64,000 bases of DNA from Actinokineospora sp. NBRC 105648. Lineage in GTDB: Bacteria; Actinomycetota; Actinomycetes; Mycobacteriales; Pseudonocardiaceae. The position numbers were made by a program, and so were the translations under genes. Positions 16,591 to 26,540 of the stretch are shown in pieces; positions within the stretch are counted from its first letter, which is position 1; the number at the start of each line of letters is the position of its first letter. The notes under the pieces were generated by a model. That model ran no database searches, was not told where the DNA came from, and saw only the letters and a program-made list of their open reading frames with translations. Location: the NCBI RefSeq assembly GCF_030269645.1, contig NZ_BSTR01000012.1, positions 115,056 to 179,055 on the forward strand, written 5' to 3'.

Positions 16591-17463
16591 TCACTCGATC
16601 GAGTGATCTTTCCCAGCCCGGTCCACCGCCTCGATGAACGCCATTACCCGGACGTTCACCGCGGCGGCCGACATGTCGTGCGTAGCCTCCGGCCACACCT
16701 CCACCTCCGCGTTCGACAGCAGCCGCCGGGCCTTGGCCGCCGCCGCGTTCGGGTTGTGCACCCTGCTGCGCCCACCGAAGAGCGCCAAAACCGGCATCGC
16801 CAGCGCTCGCAGCTGCTCGTCCGACGGCGGCACCATCGGCAGCGGCCTGGACCGGTACGCGTCAACCCCCGCCAGCACCAGTCGCACGTCCGCGCGGTCG
16901 AGGTCGTCGGTGTCCATCGCCCAGCGCATGAACAGCCGCCACGTCCACGGCCGCCGCACGACCGCCGCGAGCAGGCCCCGCCACAGCACGCCTGCCGAGT
17001 ACCGCCCGAACGTCGTGGTCGGCTCCACCAGCGACAGCGACAACACCCGCTCCGGCCGGTGCACGGCGTGGATCGCCGCGTGCCACGCGCCAGACGACAC
17101 CCCGAGCAGGTGCACGCCGTCCAGGTCGAGGAGGCCCAACACCTCGTCCGCCCACGCCGCCCGCTCCGCCAACGACCTGATCGGCGCCGTCTGCACGCTG
17201 CGCCCCGGCTCCCCGAGGCGGTCCATCGCGTAGACGGGACGGCCGAGGTCCAGGTGCGGCCGCATCGACAGCGCCGTCCCCGACAGCGGGTGCACCGCCA
17301 GCACCGGTTGTCCGTCCCCCGAGCCGAACCGGTACACCCGCGTCACCCCGTGCCGCGACTCCACGTCGAGCGTGGCGGCGGGCGGTGGGCACAGGTCCAT
17401 CGCCCGCTGGTAGTACTCGAAGTACCGAATCCGCTCGGCCTCGCTCTTGAACTCCCCGATCAT
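16591..17463 (-). CDS. Alpha/beta hydrolase
   Basis: The 290-residue protein shows an alpha/beta hydrolase fold: the oxyanion region AVHPLSGTALSM, the nucleophile elbow LLGVSSGAWHAA (Ser in GVSSG, about residue 128), a late acid near FGGRSRVHN, and the catalytic His in EATHDMS (about 268). The substrate is unknown; the family includes esterases and lactonases. It is divergent from the AraC-family gene with only 42 bp between starts, so the regulator may control it. Confidence 0.75.
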   Translation of the reverse strand: MIGEFKSEAERIRYFEYYQRAMDLCPPPAATLDVESRHGVTRVYRFGSGDGQPVLAVHPLSGTALSMRPHLDLGRPVYAMDRLGEPGRSVQTAPIRSLAERAAWADEVLGLLDLDGVHLLGVSSGAWHAAIHAVHRPERVLSLSLVEPTTTFGRYSAGVLWRGLLAAVVRRPWTWRLFMRWAMDTDDLDRADVRLVLAGVDAYRSRPLPMVPPSDEQLRALAMPVLALFGGRSRVHNPNAAAAKARRLLSNAEVEVWPEATHDMSAAAVNVRVMAFIEAVDRAGKDHSIE

Positions 17464-17505
17464 GACCCTGACGGTAGGCACCCGAGCCCCGGGCGTCTTG
17501 GACGA

Positions 17506-18303
17506 ATGGAAACCACGATGGCAGGTTGGTCCCTGGTCGTCCCCCAGCGCGAGATCGACCAGGTGCCCACCACCCGGGTCTTCGGCGGCCCGCACCCGGC
17601 CCTCGCCGCCCACGTGCACACCTACACCGCGCACGACTTCGTCCAGCCGGAGTCCATGTCCTGGCTGATGGCCCCACTCGGCGCGGTCCTCGTAGTGCTC
17701 GAACTGGACAGTCCACATTGGACGCTTGAATCACCGGTGTTCGGCCTGCGCGACACCCCTTTCCGCCTCGACACCCCTGCGGGTCGCAGCCGCGCCATCA
17801 CCATCGGCCTCACCCCGCTCGGTGCCGTGGCCCTCTTCGGCCCGCTCCGCGACCTGGCCAACACCACCGTCCCCCTGGAAACCCTGCTGGGCCGCCGGGT
17901 CGGACTGCTCACCGAGCAATTGTCCGAGGCCCCGGACTGGCCGACCCGCTTCACCCTCCTCGACACCCACCTCGCGACCTGGTTCACCCACGCCCTCCCC
18001 CGAGAACTCCACGGCGCCTGGCACCGCATCACCACCACCGGGGGCCAGATCCGCATCGATTCCCTCGCCGAGGAACTCGGCTGGACCCGCCAACACCTGC
18101 GCACGAGGTTCCAGGCCCACATCGGCCTACCACCGAAGACCATCGCCCGAATCGCCCGCCTGCACCGGGCGACCACGTTGCTCACCGCCAAAGAACCGTT
18201 GTCCCGCAGCACAATCGCCACCCTCTGCGGCTACGCGGACCAGTCCCACCTCAACCGCGACTTCCGCGCCCTCACCGGCAGCACCCCCACCGAGATCGCG
18301 TAG
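17506..18303 (+). CDS. AraC-family transcriptional regulator
   Basis: The 265-residue protein has an N-terminal domain of unknown ligand and a C-terminal double HTH (about residues 180-262): IDSLAEELGWTRQHLRTRF, then STIATLCGYADQSHLNRDFR and GSTPTEIA. AraC proteins activate nearby promoters, often in response to a small molecule. ATG 17506 was taken as the start; another ATG lies four codons later. The divergent hydrolase gene is the likeliest target. Confidence 0.82.
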   Translation: METTMAGWSLVVPQREIDQVPTTRVFGGPHPALAAHVHTYTAHDFVQPESMSWLMAPLGAVLVVLELDSPHWTLESPVFGLRDTPFRLDTPAGRSRAITIGLTPLGAVALFGPLRDLANTTVPLETLLGRRVGLLTEQLSEAPDWPTRFTLLDTHLATWFTHALPRELHGAWHRITTTGGQIRIDSLAEELGWTRQHLRTRFQAHIGLPPKTIARIARLHRATTLLTAKEPLSRSTIATLCGYADQSHLNRDFRALTGSTPTEIA

Positions 18304-18494
18304 CCGAGAACCACACCATCGACGTAGTTTGCCCGCGTGCCCGCGCACCGATGGCGCATTGCCGCTGACCCTGCGCCGATAAACCTGGCAGTCCGGTGAC
18401 CCCGGGTGAACGTCATCACTCCCGCTCGGCGGGTGCGCCCGACCCCCGACCAGGGCGGATCCGAACTCGGTGGCCTCCTAGGTAAGATTCTCGG

Positions 18495-18689
18495 ATGACC
18501 GACGATGGATGGGCTCCACACGGTTTACGTTACTACGTTGTTGTCTTTGCAATCCTGACAACTGCTTCCCTTCTCGTGATCTTTGTGCTCGAACGGGCCA
18601 CGTGGGCCATGGCTGGGCTTGGCGCAGTGACGGGCGGGTTTATTTTCGATGCGATGATGGATTGGTCGAAACATCGCAAGGCCAAATAG
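18495..18689 (+). CDS. Small membrane protein, 64 residues
   Basis: The product has a hydrophobic helix (VVVFAILTTASLLVIFVL), a second one (AMAGLGAVTGGFIFDAM), and a basic tail KHRKAK, giving two predicted membrane helices. It has its own downstream hairpin at 18735-18774, which supports it as a gene. Function unknown. Its GAVTGGFI segment resembles part of the short reading frame near 19.5 kb. Confidence 0.55.
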   Translation: MTDDGWAPHGLRYYVVVFAILTTASLLVIFVLERATWAMAGLGAVTGGFIFDAMMDWSKHRKAK

Positions 18690-19080
18690 CGCGATACTGA
18701 CTGAATACACGCACAGGGGGCTAGAGCACGGACGCGGTCGAGGGTGTGGATGGGTCTGGCCACGCCCTCGACCGTGTGCGGGCAAGGGCTTTCCGTCCGA
18801 GCTCCAGCGATCTTCGCCCCGGGCTCAACCCACGATCGTGTGGTCACGAGCCGCGGATTGACGGTTATCTGCCAGGCACCTGAGCGGAGCAGTTCATGAC
18901 GTCAACGACCACACGGAGGCGGTCGGACCACTGGCCCGGTTCGTCGCGGGCGCGGCTATCGGGTCATTTGGCGCGGGCCTCGGGGCCGCGATCGGTGGCG
19001 GTGCGCTCGGGGCAGGTTGGCCAGGGAGGAGTTCCGGCGGTAGTCGCGATTGGTCCACGTCCGTTGCATGAGGTGAGAGA
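18690..19080. other. 390-bp stretch, no convincing gene
   Basis: Apart from the hairpin listed next, there is a Gly/Ala-rich open frame at about 18890-19070 that reads like a small membrane segment. It has no ATG, GTG or TTG start and may be the remains of a gene. Confidence 0.4.
18735..18774 (+). terminator. Hairpin after the 64-residue membrane protein
   Basis: A 15-bp stem (18735-18749 with 18760-18774, one wobble pair) with a 10-nt loop. Confidence 0.65.
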
Positions 19081-19158
19081 ATGAGCAAGGAGCAGGAAAT
19101 CGGCAAGCAGATCCATGCTGCCGATAAACCAATTCCGAGTCGACCATTAGATGTCTGA
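19081..19158 (+). CDS. Possible 25-residue leader peptide
   Basis: ATG 19081 follows GAGGTGAGAGA, a good ribosome site, and opens a 25-codon frame whose stop overlaps the start of the next small gene (ATG 19151). This is a typical translational-coupling layout. The peptide is hydrophilic and unrecognised. Confidence 0.35.
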   Translation: MSKEQEIGKQIHAADKPIPSRPLDV

Positions 19159-19339
19159 CGGCTTCGACCGCAGAACACTTCGCTGGGCGACCGCCATGCT
19201 GGCGGCTGCGGTAGTGGGTGGGACGGTCCTCTACATCACCACCAGTAGAGTCTTCGCCATCTTTCTGGGCGTAGTGTTGGTGATCTTGGCGGCGCTCGCA
19301 TTGCGCTCGGCCTTGCGCTCAGGAACACCTGGCGATTGA
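19151..19339 (+). CDS. Small two-helix membrane protein, 62 residues
   Basis: The protein has two hydrophobic helices (about residues 13-29 and 33-50) with a short basic turn, and is followed by a hairpin at 19351-19394. Translation is probably coupled to the preceding short frame, because no separate ribosome site is seen. Function unknown. Confidence 0.5.
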   Translation: MSDGFDRRTLRWATAMLAAAVVGGTVLYITTSRVFAIFLGVVLVILAALALRSALRSGTPGD

Positions 19340-19350
19340 CCCGGCTCCTG

Positions 19351-19394
19351 CCCCGCCAGTCCTCTTGCCCAGCAGGGGCTGCCGACTGGCGGGG
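19351..19394 (+). terminator. Hairpin after the 62-residue gene
   Basis: CCCCGCCAGTC (19351-19361) pairs with GACTGGCGGGG (19384-19394), with a 22-nt loop. Confidence 0.6.
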
Positions 19395-19426
19395 TAGGGC
19401 CGGGGCGAGATCGCTTGCCACGGTCG

Positions 19427-19594
19427 GTGCGCTGTGAACGGGACGCCGCGTTGGCGGCTCTCGCCATCATGACCCTGCACGACCGGGTGCCCGGTATCGG
19501 CGGTGCGATCGGCGGACTCACTGGCGGACTCATCGTCGCCGCATGGCACAGCCACAAGCGTGATCACGGCGACCAGGACGGCAAGGCAGGTTGA
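19427..19594 (+). CDS. Possible small glycine-rich membrane protein
   Basis: A 55-codon frame from GTG 19427 (or 41 codons from ATG 19469) encodes GIGGAIGGLTGGLIVAAW followed by a charged tail. It resembles the C-terminal half of the 64-residue protein at 18495. No ribosome site is visible, so it may be a remnant. Confidence 0.3.
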   Translation: MRCERDAALAALAIMTLHDRVPGIGGAIGGLTGGLIVAAWHSHKRDHGDQDGKAG

Positions 19595-19652
19595 CCTACA
19601 ACAGGCAGGCCCGTCGGTACCTCCGGCGGGCCTGCTTCGCCATGTGGTCGGG

Positions 19653-19892
19653 TCAGCGGGTGCGGGTAGTGGTGAGCAGGGCGGTGATGGCGGAGCCGGT
19701 GAATTCCAGGGTGGGACCGGCAGGCGCCTTGGAGTCGCGGATCATGAGGGTGGTGTCCTGCCAGGCCAGCTCGACGCAGGCGGACTGGGTGCCGCTGAAG
19801 CTGGACTTGCGCCAAGCCAGCTCGACACAGTTCGACTCGGTGCCGCTGAAGCTGGACTTGCGCCAAGAGCCGGTGGGGATCGGCATGGTCAC
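19653..19892 (-). CDS. DUF397 protein with duplicated N-terminal motif
   Basis: This 79-residue protein belongs to the DUF397 group of small actinobacterial proteins encoded beside DUF5753 HTH regulators, as here. The motif WRKSSFSGT-x-S-x-CVELAW occurs twice in a row (residues 10-27 and 28-45) before the usual RDSKAPAGP segment. At DNA level this is a 54-bp tandem duplication. It overlaps the regulator gene by ATGA. DUF397 proteins are thought to work with the HTH partner in development or stress control, but the mechanism is not established. Confidence 0.85.
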   Translation of the reverse strand: MTMPIPTGSWRKSSFSGTESNCVELAWRKSSFSGTQSACVELAWQDTTLMIRDSKAPAGPTLEFTGSAITALLTTTRTR

Positions 19893-20737
19893 TCCTGCTG
19901 GTAGGTGGCCAGGACCTCTGTCACCAGTCGTGCCGACTGCTCGGCATCAAGGGCAACTGTTGCCATACTAGCGATCGCGGCCTCATATGGAGCAACGTCA
20001 TCCCGCTCGTCGAGGAACAACCCGGAGCGAGTGTGCTCCAGGTGCACGACTGGCGAAGCATCCTCGAACCGAACCAAGTGGAAGCCGCCGTCGACACCCG
20101 CGTGGCCACCGTGGTCGAAGGGAATCACCCGGAGGTCGATGTCCGGGTTCCTTGCCATCGCGAGCAAGTGCTGCAGCTGCTCCGCCATCACTCGACGGCC
20201 GCCGAAGCGCCGGTGGAGCACGGCTTCATCCATGATTGCCAACAACTTCGGCGGTTTCGGCCGGTCGAGCACGGTCTGCCGTTCCAGCCGCAGTTGCACA
20301 CGAGGTTCGATGGAGGCAACCGGTACTCCGCCCGAGTTCATCAGTGCTCGGACATAGGCCGGTGTCTGCAGCAGGCCGGGCATCAGGATCAACCCGAAAT
20401 CGACGATCTCGCTAGCTTCGCGCTCGTACAGAGCCATCGTCTTGGCTTGTTCGGGAACCATTCGGTATTTGGTCTCCAGCCAGGTGGTCCGGTCGGCGTC
20501 GCGGGCCAGGGCGACCAGGCGTTCGCGTTCGTCGCCGGTGACGCCGTAGAGCGCCAGCATCGCGATCACCTCCTCCGGTGCCGCGTTGCGCTTGCCGGTC
20601 TCGATGCGGCTGATCGTGGACTGCGACCAGCCCAGCTTCGCCGAGACGTCCATCGCCGAGAGCGGGGTGACCCGCCGGGCGGCGCGCAGGCCGGCGGCCA
20701 GGCCGCGGGCCTGGGGTTTCTGGCGGGGCTTGGGCAT
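19889..20737 (-). CDS. XRE-type HTH regulator with DUF5753 domain
   Basis: The 282-residue protein has a Cro/CI helix-turn-helix near the N-terminus (LSAMDVSAKLGWSQSTISRI, then ETGKRNAAPEEV) followed by a DUF5753 domain (LLQTPAYVRALM, DEAVLHRRFGG, DLRVIPFDHGGHAG). ATG 20737 follows GGAGGG. Such regulators are abundant in actinomycetes and are paired with DUF397 genes. No target is visible apart from its own operon. Confidence 0.88.
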   Translation of the reverse strand: MPKPRQKPQARGLAAGLRAARRVTPLSAMDVSAKLGWSQSTISRIETGKRNAAPEEVIAMLALYGVTGDERERLVALARDADRTTWLETKYRMVPEQAKTMALYEREASEIVDFGLILMPGLLQTPAYVRALMNSGGVPVASIEPRVQLRLERQTVLDRPKPPKLLAIMDEAVLHRRFGGRRVMAEQLQHLLAMARNPDIDLRVIPFDHGGHAGVDGGFHLVRFEDASPVVHLEHTRSGLFLDERDDVAPYEAAIASMATVALDAEQSARLVTEVLATYQQE

Positions 20738-20829
20738 GTCGGCCCTCCGTTCGGGTGATTTCATCCCATCCGTCATCCATCATGACAGCGCATAACCTAT
20801 GCTGCAACCAACCGATAGAGGAGGACTAG

Positions 20830-21195
20830 ATGGAGTTCGGGTACTTCTTGCACCAGGTGGTCGCAACGCGGTCAAGCTCGAGGGTCGACTGGCTGCCGGT
20901 GGCCATCAAACCTGTGCCGCTTGATCAGAACGCGTTGGACAGCGCCGAGACTACCGCCGCGATCGACGGCATGGTGCCGTGGGCGCTCACTCAATTGGCT
21001 GAAAATCGGGACCACTACGCGCTTTTCCACATTTCCCTCGCCACCGTCGACGAGGAGGGCGACGCCGACCGCACCCTCGCCGAGACCTACCGGCTCCTGC
21101 ACGAGGGCGACACCGTACCCACCGGCACCACCGTCGACTGCCGCGACTACTTCCCCTTCCCGCGGCCCTCGCTGGCTTCCTGCACCAACTCCTAG
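20830..21195 (+). CDS. Hypothetical protein, 121 residues
   Basis: It starts at ATG 20830 behind a strong GAGGAGG and is divergent from the HTH regulator (92 bp between starts), so it may be regulated by it. The sequence is acidic with no membrane segment and no motif I recognise. Confidence 0.6.
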   Translation: MEFGYFLHQVVATRSSSRVDWLPVAIKPVPLDQNALDSAETTAAIDGMVPWALTQLAENRDHYALFHISLATVDEEGDADRTLAETYRLLHEGDTVPTGTTVDCRDYFPFPRPSLASCTNS

Positions 21196-21271
21196 CGCCA
21201 CGCCGGTTCGCTCGAAGTGCGAGCGCACGGACAAAGGGTCCCGGTGTGGCGCCACAGAGCGCGGGAAAAGC

Positions 21272-21310
21272 CCGAGGCCGCGCCGACCCAGCGGGTCGAC
21301 ACGGCCTCGG
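21272..21310. terminator. Hairpin between convergent genes
   Basis: CCGAGGCCG (21272-21280) pairs with CGGCCTCGG (21302-21310). It can serve the hypothetical gene on the left and sdhB on the right. Confidence 0.6.
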
Positions 21311-21331
21311 ACAACGGCGCTTGAAACCGCC

Positions 21332-22116
21332 TCAGCGGCGGAAGAGCAGTGCGCGCTTGACTTCCTGGATCGCCTTGGTCACCTGGATACCGCGCGGGCA
21401 GGCGTCCGTGCAGTTGAACGTGGTGCGGCAGCGCCAAACGCCCTCCGCGTCGTTGAGGATGTCCAGGCGTTCCTCGGCACCCTCGTCGCGGGAGTCGAAG
21501 ATGAACCGGTGCGCGTTGACGATCGCCGCGGGCCCGAAGTAGCTGCCCTCGTTCCAGAACACCGGGCACGAGGTCGTGCAGCAGGCGCACAGGATGCACT
21601 TGGTGGTGTCGTCGAAGCGCTCGCGGTCGGCGGCCGACTGGATGCGCTCGCGGGTCGGCTCGTTCCCGTAGGTGATCAGGAACGGCTTGACCGCCTTGAA
21701 CGCCTCCATGAACGGTTCCATGTCGACCAGCAGGTCCTTGTTCACCGGCAGGCCCTTGATCGGCGCGACGGTGATCGTGGTCTGCTTGTCGCCCTTGGAC
21801 ATCAGGTCCTTGACCAGGACCTTGCACGCCAACCGGTTCACGCCGTTGATCTGCATGGCGTCCGAGCCGCAGATGCCGTGCGCGCAGGACCGGCGGAACG
21901 TCAGCGTCCCGTCCAGGTACCACTTCACGTAGTGCAGCAGGTTGAGCACCCGGTCGGTCGGCAGCGCGGGCACGCCGAAGGACTCCCAGCGCGGCTCCGA
22001 GTCGACCTCGGGGTTGAAGCGCAGGATCTTCACCGTGACGGTCACCGCGCCGTCGGCCACCGGCGGCTGGCCGCTGCGGGCGCCGGACTTCTCTTCCACA
22101 ACAGTCGCAGTGCTCA

Positions 22117-22117
<1 letters not shown>
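21332..22117 (-). CDS. sdhB: Succinate dehydrogenase iron-sulfur subunit
   Basis: The 261-residue subunit carries the electron path from FAD to quinone. The [2Fe-2S] Cys lie in RRSCAHGICGSDAM with a later LACKV, and the [4Fe-4S] and [3Fe-4S] Cys in CILCACCTTSCP and CRTTFNCTDACPRG. ATG overlaps the sdhA stop by one base (TGATG). It is the last gene of sdhC-sdhD-sdhA-sdhB and is peripheral on the inner face of the membrane. A hairpin follows. Confidence 0.96.
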
Positions 22118-23880
<1,763 letters not shown>

Positions 23881-23933
23881 GGGTTACCGCTTCTTCCGGG
23901 TGTGGTGGGCACAGGGCGGTGGCCGGGATGGGC

Positions 23934-24344
23934 TCAGTTCGCCGGGATGGTCGCGTCGAAGGTGAAGATCACGTACGAGCCGAGGGCCAGGATCAGCACC
24001 ATCGAGACGTAGAGCATGATCTTCAGCCAGAACCGGGTGCTGTCCTTGCGCGCGTAGTCGTTGATGACCGTGCGCAGGCCGTTGCCGCCGTGGATCTCGG
24101 CGAGCCAGAGCATCGACAGGTCCCAGAACTGCCAGAACGGGCTGGACCAGCGGCCCGCGACGAAGGCGAAGTTGATCCGGTGCACGCCGCCGTCGAGGAT
24201 GTTCATGATCAGCAGGTGGCCGAGCACCAGCACGATCAGCGCCAGCCCGGAGATCCGCATGAACAGCCAGCTGACGAGCTCGAAGTTGCTGCGCCGGGCG
24301 GCCGGTCGCCGCGGCGCGCGCGGCTTGTCCAGTGCGAGCGCCAT
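23934..24344 (-). CDS. sdhD: Succinate dehydrogenase membrane anchor subunit SdhD
   Basis: The 136-residue protein has three hydrophobic helices (LALIVLVLGHLLIMNIL, WDLSMLWLAEIHGGNGL and WLKIMLYVSMVLILALGSYV) and the conserved His of the heme/quinone region in the first helix. It begins 2 bp after the sdhC stop and anchors SdhAB with SdhC. Confidence 0.92.
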   Translation of the reverse strand: MALALDKPRAPRRPAARRSNFELVSWLFMRISGLALIVLVLGHLLIMNILDGGVHRINFAFVAGRWSSPFWQFWDLSMLWLAEIHGGNGLRTVINDYARKDSTRFWLKIMLYVSMVLILALGSYVIFTFDATIPAN

Positions 24345-24346
24345 GG

Positions 24347-24778
24347 TCAGTTACCCCCGAACATCTCGCGCACGGTGCGCTCCAACATGAAGTACGCACC
24401 GGGGAGCATCACCACGACCCAGATGCCCAGGATCGTCCAGAGCATCGGCTTCTGGAACCGCGGCCCCTGCGACCAGAAGTCCACCAGCATGACCCGCAGG
24501 CCGTTGAGCGCGTGGTAGAGCACGGCGCCGACCAGACCGACCTCGATCAGGTTGACGATCGGCGTCTTGTAGGTCTCGATGATCTCGTCGTAGGCGTTCG
24601 GCGAGACCCGCACGAGCGCGGTGTCGAGCACGTGCGCGAAGAGGAAGAAGAACGTGAGCACCCCGGTGATCCGGTGGGCGACCCACGACCACATGCCCGG
24701 GTCGCCCCGGTAGAGGGTCCCGTTGCGCCGGGAACGGCGCGCCGCCACCTTCTCGGTGGCGTTGACCGAGGCGGACAT
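24347..24778 (-). CDS. sdhC: Succinate dehydrogenase cytochrome b556 subunit SdhC
   Basis: The 143-residue protein has the SdhC motif MWSWVAHRITGVLTFFFLFAH with Ser/Arg of the quinone site and a His near residue 84 (LYHALNGLR) as heme ligand, with three membrane helices. ATG 24778 gives the normal family length; an upstream extension would be unusual. It is the first gene of the operon. Confidence 0.93.
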   Translation of the reverse strand: MSASVNATEKVAARRSRRNGTLYRGDPGMWSWVAHRITGVLTFFFLFAHVLDTALVRVSPNAYDEIIETYKTPIVNLIEVGLVGAVLYHALNGLRVMLVDFWSQGPRFQKPMLWTILGIWVVVMLPGAYFMLERTVREMFGGN

Positions 24779-25358
24779 CGCTGGATGGCCTCCAACGTCG
24801 CTGATGGACTTCGCCGCCCATGCGGGGATCCACACGAAACGGGACTTGACCCAACGGATGCTAGACCCGACAAGTCGAGCGCACCCAACCCGCCGATCCC
24901 CTCTGTGACGGACGAGACACGCCCTCACCACCCGTCCCCCGCTGGTGGAGCCCGTGCCGGGCCGCGGGATCGGCACGGTGGTGACTCTGCGTCGCGAATG
25001 GGGCCGGGCGGCGCCCCTCGTCGGGCGTCACCGCCCGGTCGACCCCTGCCCGCTCGCCGGGCAACCCCTGTCCACCCCAGTTCACGCCTCCCGGGGCCGA
25101 TCAAGGGGTCCTGTGTGGACGGACGATCGACGATCGCGGTGTTCAGCGGCCCGGTGGCGGCCGGGGCCGTGGATTCTTCACTACCGGTGTCTGAATCGTG
25201 CAAGGAAGTGTCGCGATCAACGATTGGGTTACGAGACTCCGCTGCGGTAGCGAATTCTACCCATCGGGGTACGTTCCACACCGAACACAACGCCAGGTCG
25301 AGCGCGCCATACGGCGTTCGAACCGCGGTGGACGTGAGCGCACGAAGGGAGCAGGGCC
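24779..25358. other. 580-bp divergent intergenic region
   Basis: This lies between sdhC and the nucleoside-uptake lipoprotein gene and must hold both promoters. I saw no supported gene, riboswitch or clear operator. Confidence 0.5.
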
Positions 25359-26444
25359 TTGCGCCTGATGCGAGGGAAGACGACAGGACTGGTCGCGAGC
25401 CTGCTCGCCGCCGGACTCGTCCTGGCGGCATGCGGTTCGGACACCGCGACCACCGGCAGCGGCGGGACCAGCAGCCCCGGCTCAACCGGGGGCTCGACGT
25501 CGCCGGCGATCAAGGTCGGGCTGGCCTACGACATCGGCGGTCGCGGCGACCAGTCGTTCAACGACTCCGCCGCGCGCGGTCTGGACAAGCTCAAGGCCGA
25601 CCTCGGGGTCGAGGCCAAGGAGCTCGAGGCGGCCGCGGGCGAGACCGAGGCGCAGAAGGAGGACCGGCTCCGCCAGCTCGCCGAGGGCGGCTACAACCCG
25701 ATCATCGCGGTCGGGTTCTCCTACGCCGAGTCGGTCGGCAAGGTCGCCAAGGACTTCAGCGACGTGAAGTTCGCGATCGTCGACGACTTCACCGAGGGCA
25801 CCGACACCGGCGCCAACATCGCCAACCTGACCTTCGCCGAGAACGAGGGCTCCTACCTGGTCGGCGTGGCCGCGGCGCTCAAGAGCCAGACCGGCAAGAT
25901 CGGTTTCGTCGGCGGCGTCAACACCCCGCTGATCCAGAAGTTCGAGGTCGGCTTCACCGCGGGGGTCAAGGCCACCAAGGCCGAGGCGACCGTGGACGTC
26001 AAGTACCTCACCCAGCCGCCGGACTTCACCGGCTTCAACGACCCGGCCAAGGGCGAGACCGCCGCGAACGGCATGTTCGACGCCGGTGTGGACGTGGTCT
26101 ACGCGGCCGCGGGCGGCTCGGGCAACGGCGTGTTCAAGGCCGCCAAGGCCAAGGGCAAGCTGGGCATCGGCGTGGACTCCGACCAGTACACGCTGCCCTC
26201 GCTGACCGACGTCAAGGACGTCATCCTCACCTCGATGATCAAGCAGGTGGACGTCGCGGTGGTCGACTTCGTCACCTCGATCAAGGACAACAAGTTCGTC
26301 GCGGGCCAGAAGGTCTACGACCTCAAGGCCGGTGGCATCGACTACGCCACCAGCGGCGGCAAGATCGACGACATCAAGGCCAAGGTCGACGAGGCCAAGA
26401 CGAAGATCGTCTCCGGCGAGATCAAGGTCCCGGAGAAGAAGTAG
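25359..26444 (+). CDS. BMP-family nucleoside-binding lipoprotein
   Basis: The 361-residue protein has a lipoprotein signal with lipobox LAAC (about residue 25), a Ser/Gly/Thr linker, and a PnrA/BmpA-like binding domain (VGLAYDIGGRGDQSFNDSAARG, IIAVGFSYAES, FVGGVNTPLIQKFEVGFTAGV, GVDSDQY). Such lipoproteins capture nucleosides outside the membrane for an ABC importer, and the ATPase and permease genes follow. The start is TTG 25359 behind AGGGAG; ATG 25368 is the alternative. Coupling to cdd and deoA supports pyrimidine nucleoside uptake. Confidence 0.9.
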   Translation: MRLMRGKTTGLVASLLAAGLVLAACGSDTATTGSGGTSSPGSTGGSTSPAIKVGLAYDIGGRGDQSFNDSAARGLDKLKADLGVEAKELEAAAGETEAQKEDRLRQLAEGGYNPIIAVGFSYAESVGKVAKDFSDVKFAIVDDFTEGTDTGANIANLTFAENEGSYLVGVAAALKSQTGKIGFVGGVNTPLIQKFEVGFTAGVKATKAEATVDVKYLTQPPDFTGFNDPAKGETAANGMFDAGVDVVYAAAGGSGNGVFKAAKAKGKLGIGVDSDQYTLPSLTDVKDVILTSMIKQVDVAVVDFVTSIKDNKFVAGQKVYDLKAGGIDYATSGGKIDDIKAKVDEAKTKIVSGEIKVPEKK

Positions 26445-26540
26445 TCCGGCTCCCGCGCCGACGGGCTCGGTCCAGCGCGATCCGCGCGGACCGGGCCCGT
26501 CCGGCTTCCAGCCGACGGCCAGATCGGGAAGGATCCGCCC

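Noticed and set aside
18890..19072. Gly-rich small membrane protein gene
   Set aside because: Open frame but no ATG, GTG or TTG and no ribosome site.
24779..25358. Riboswitch for the nucleoside importer
   Set aside because: I could not recognise any known aptamer core in the leader.
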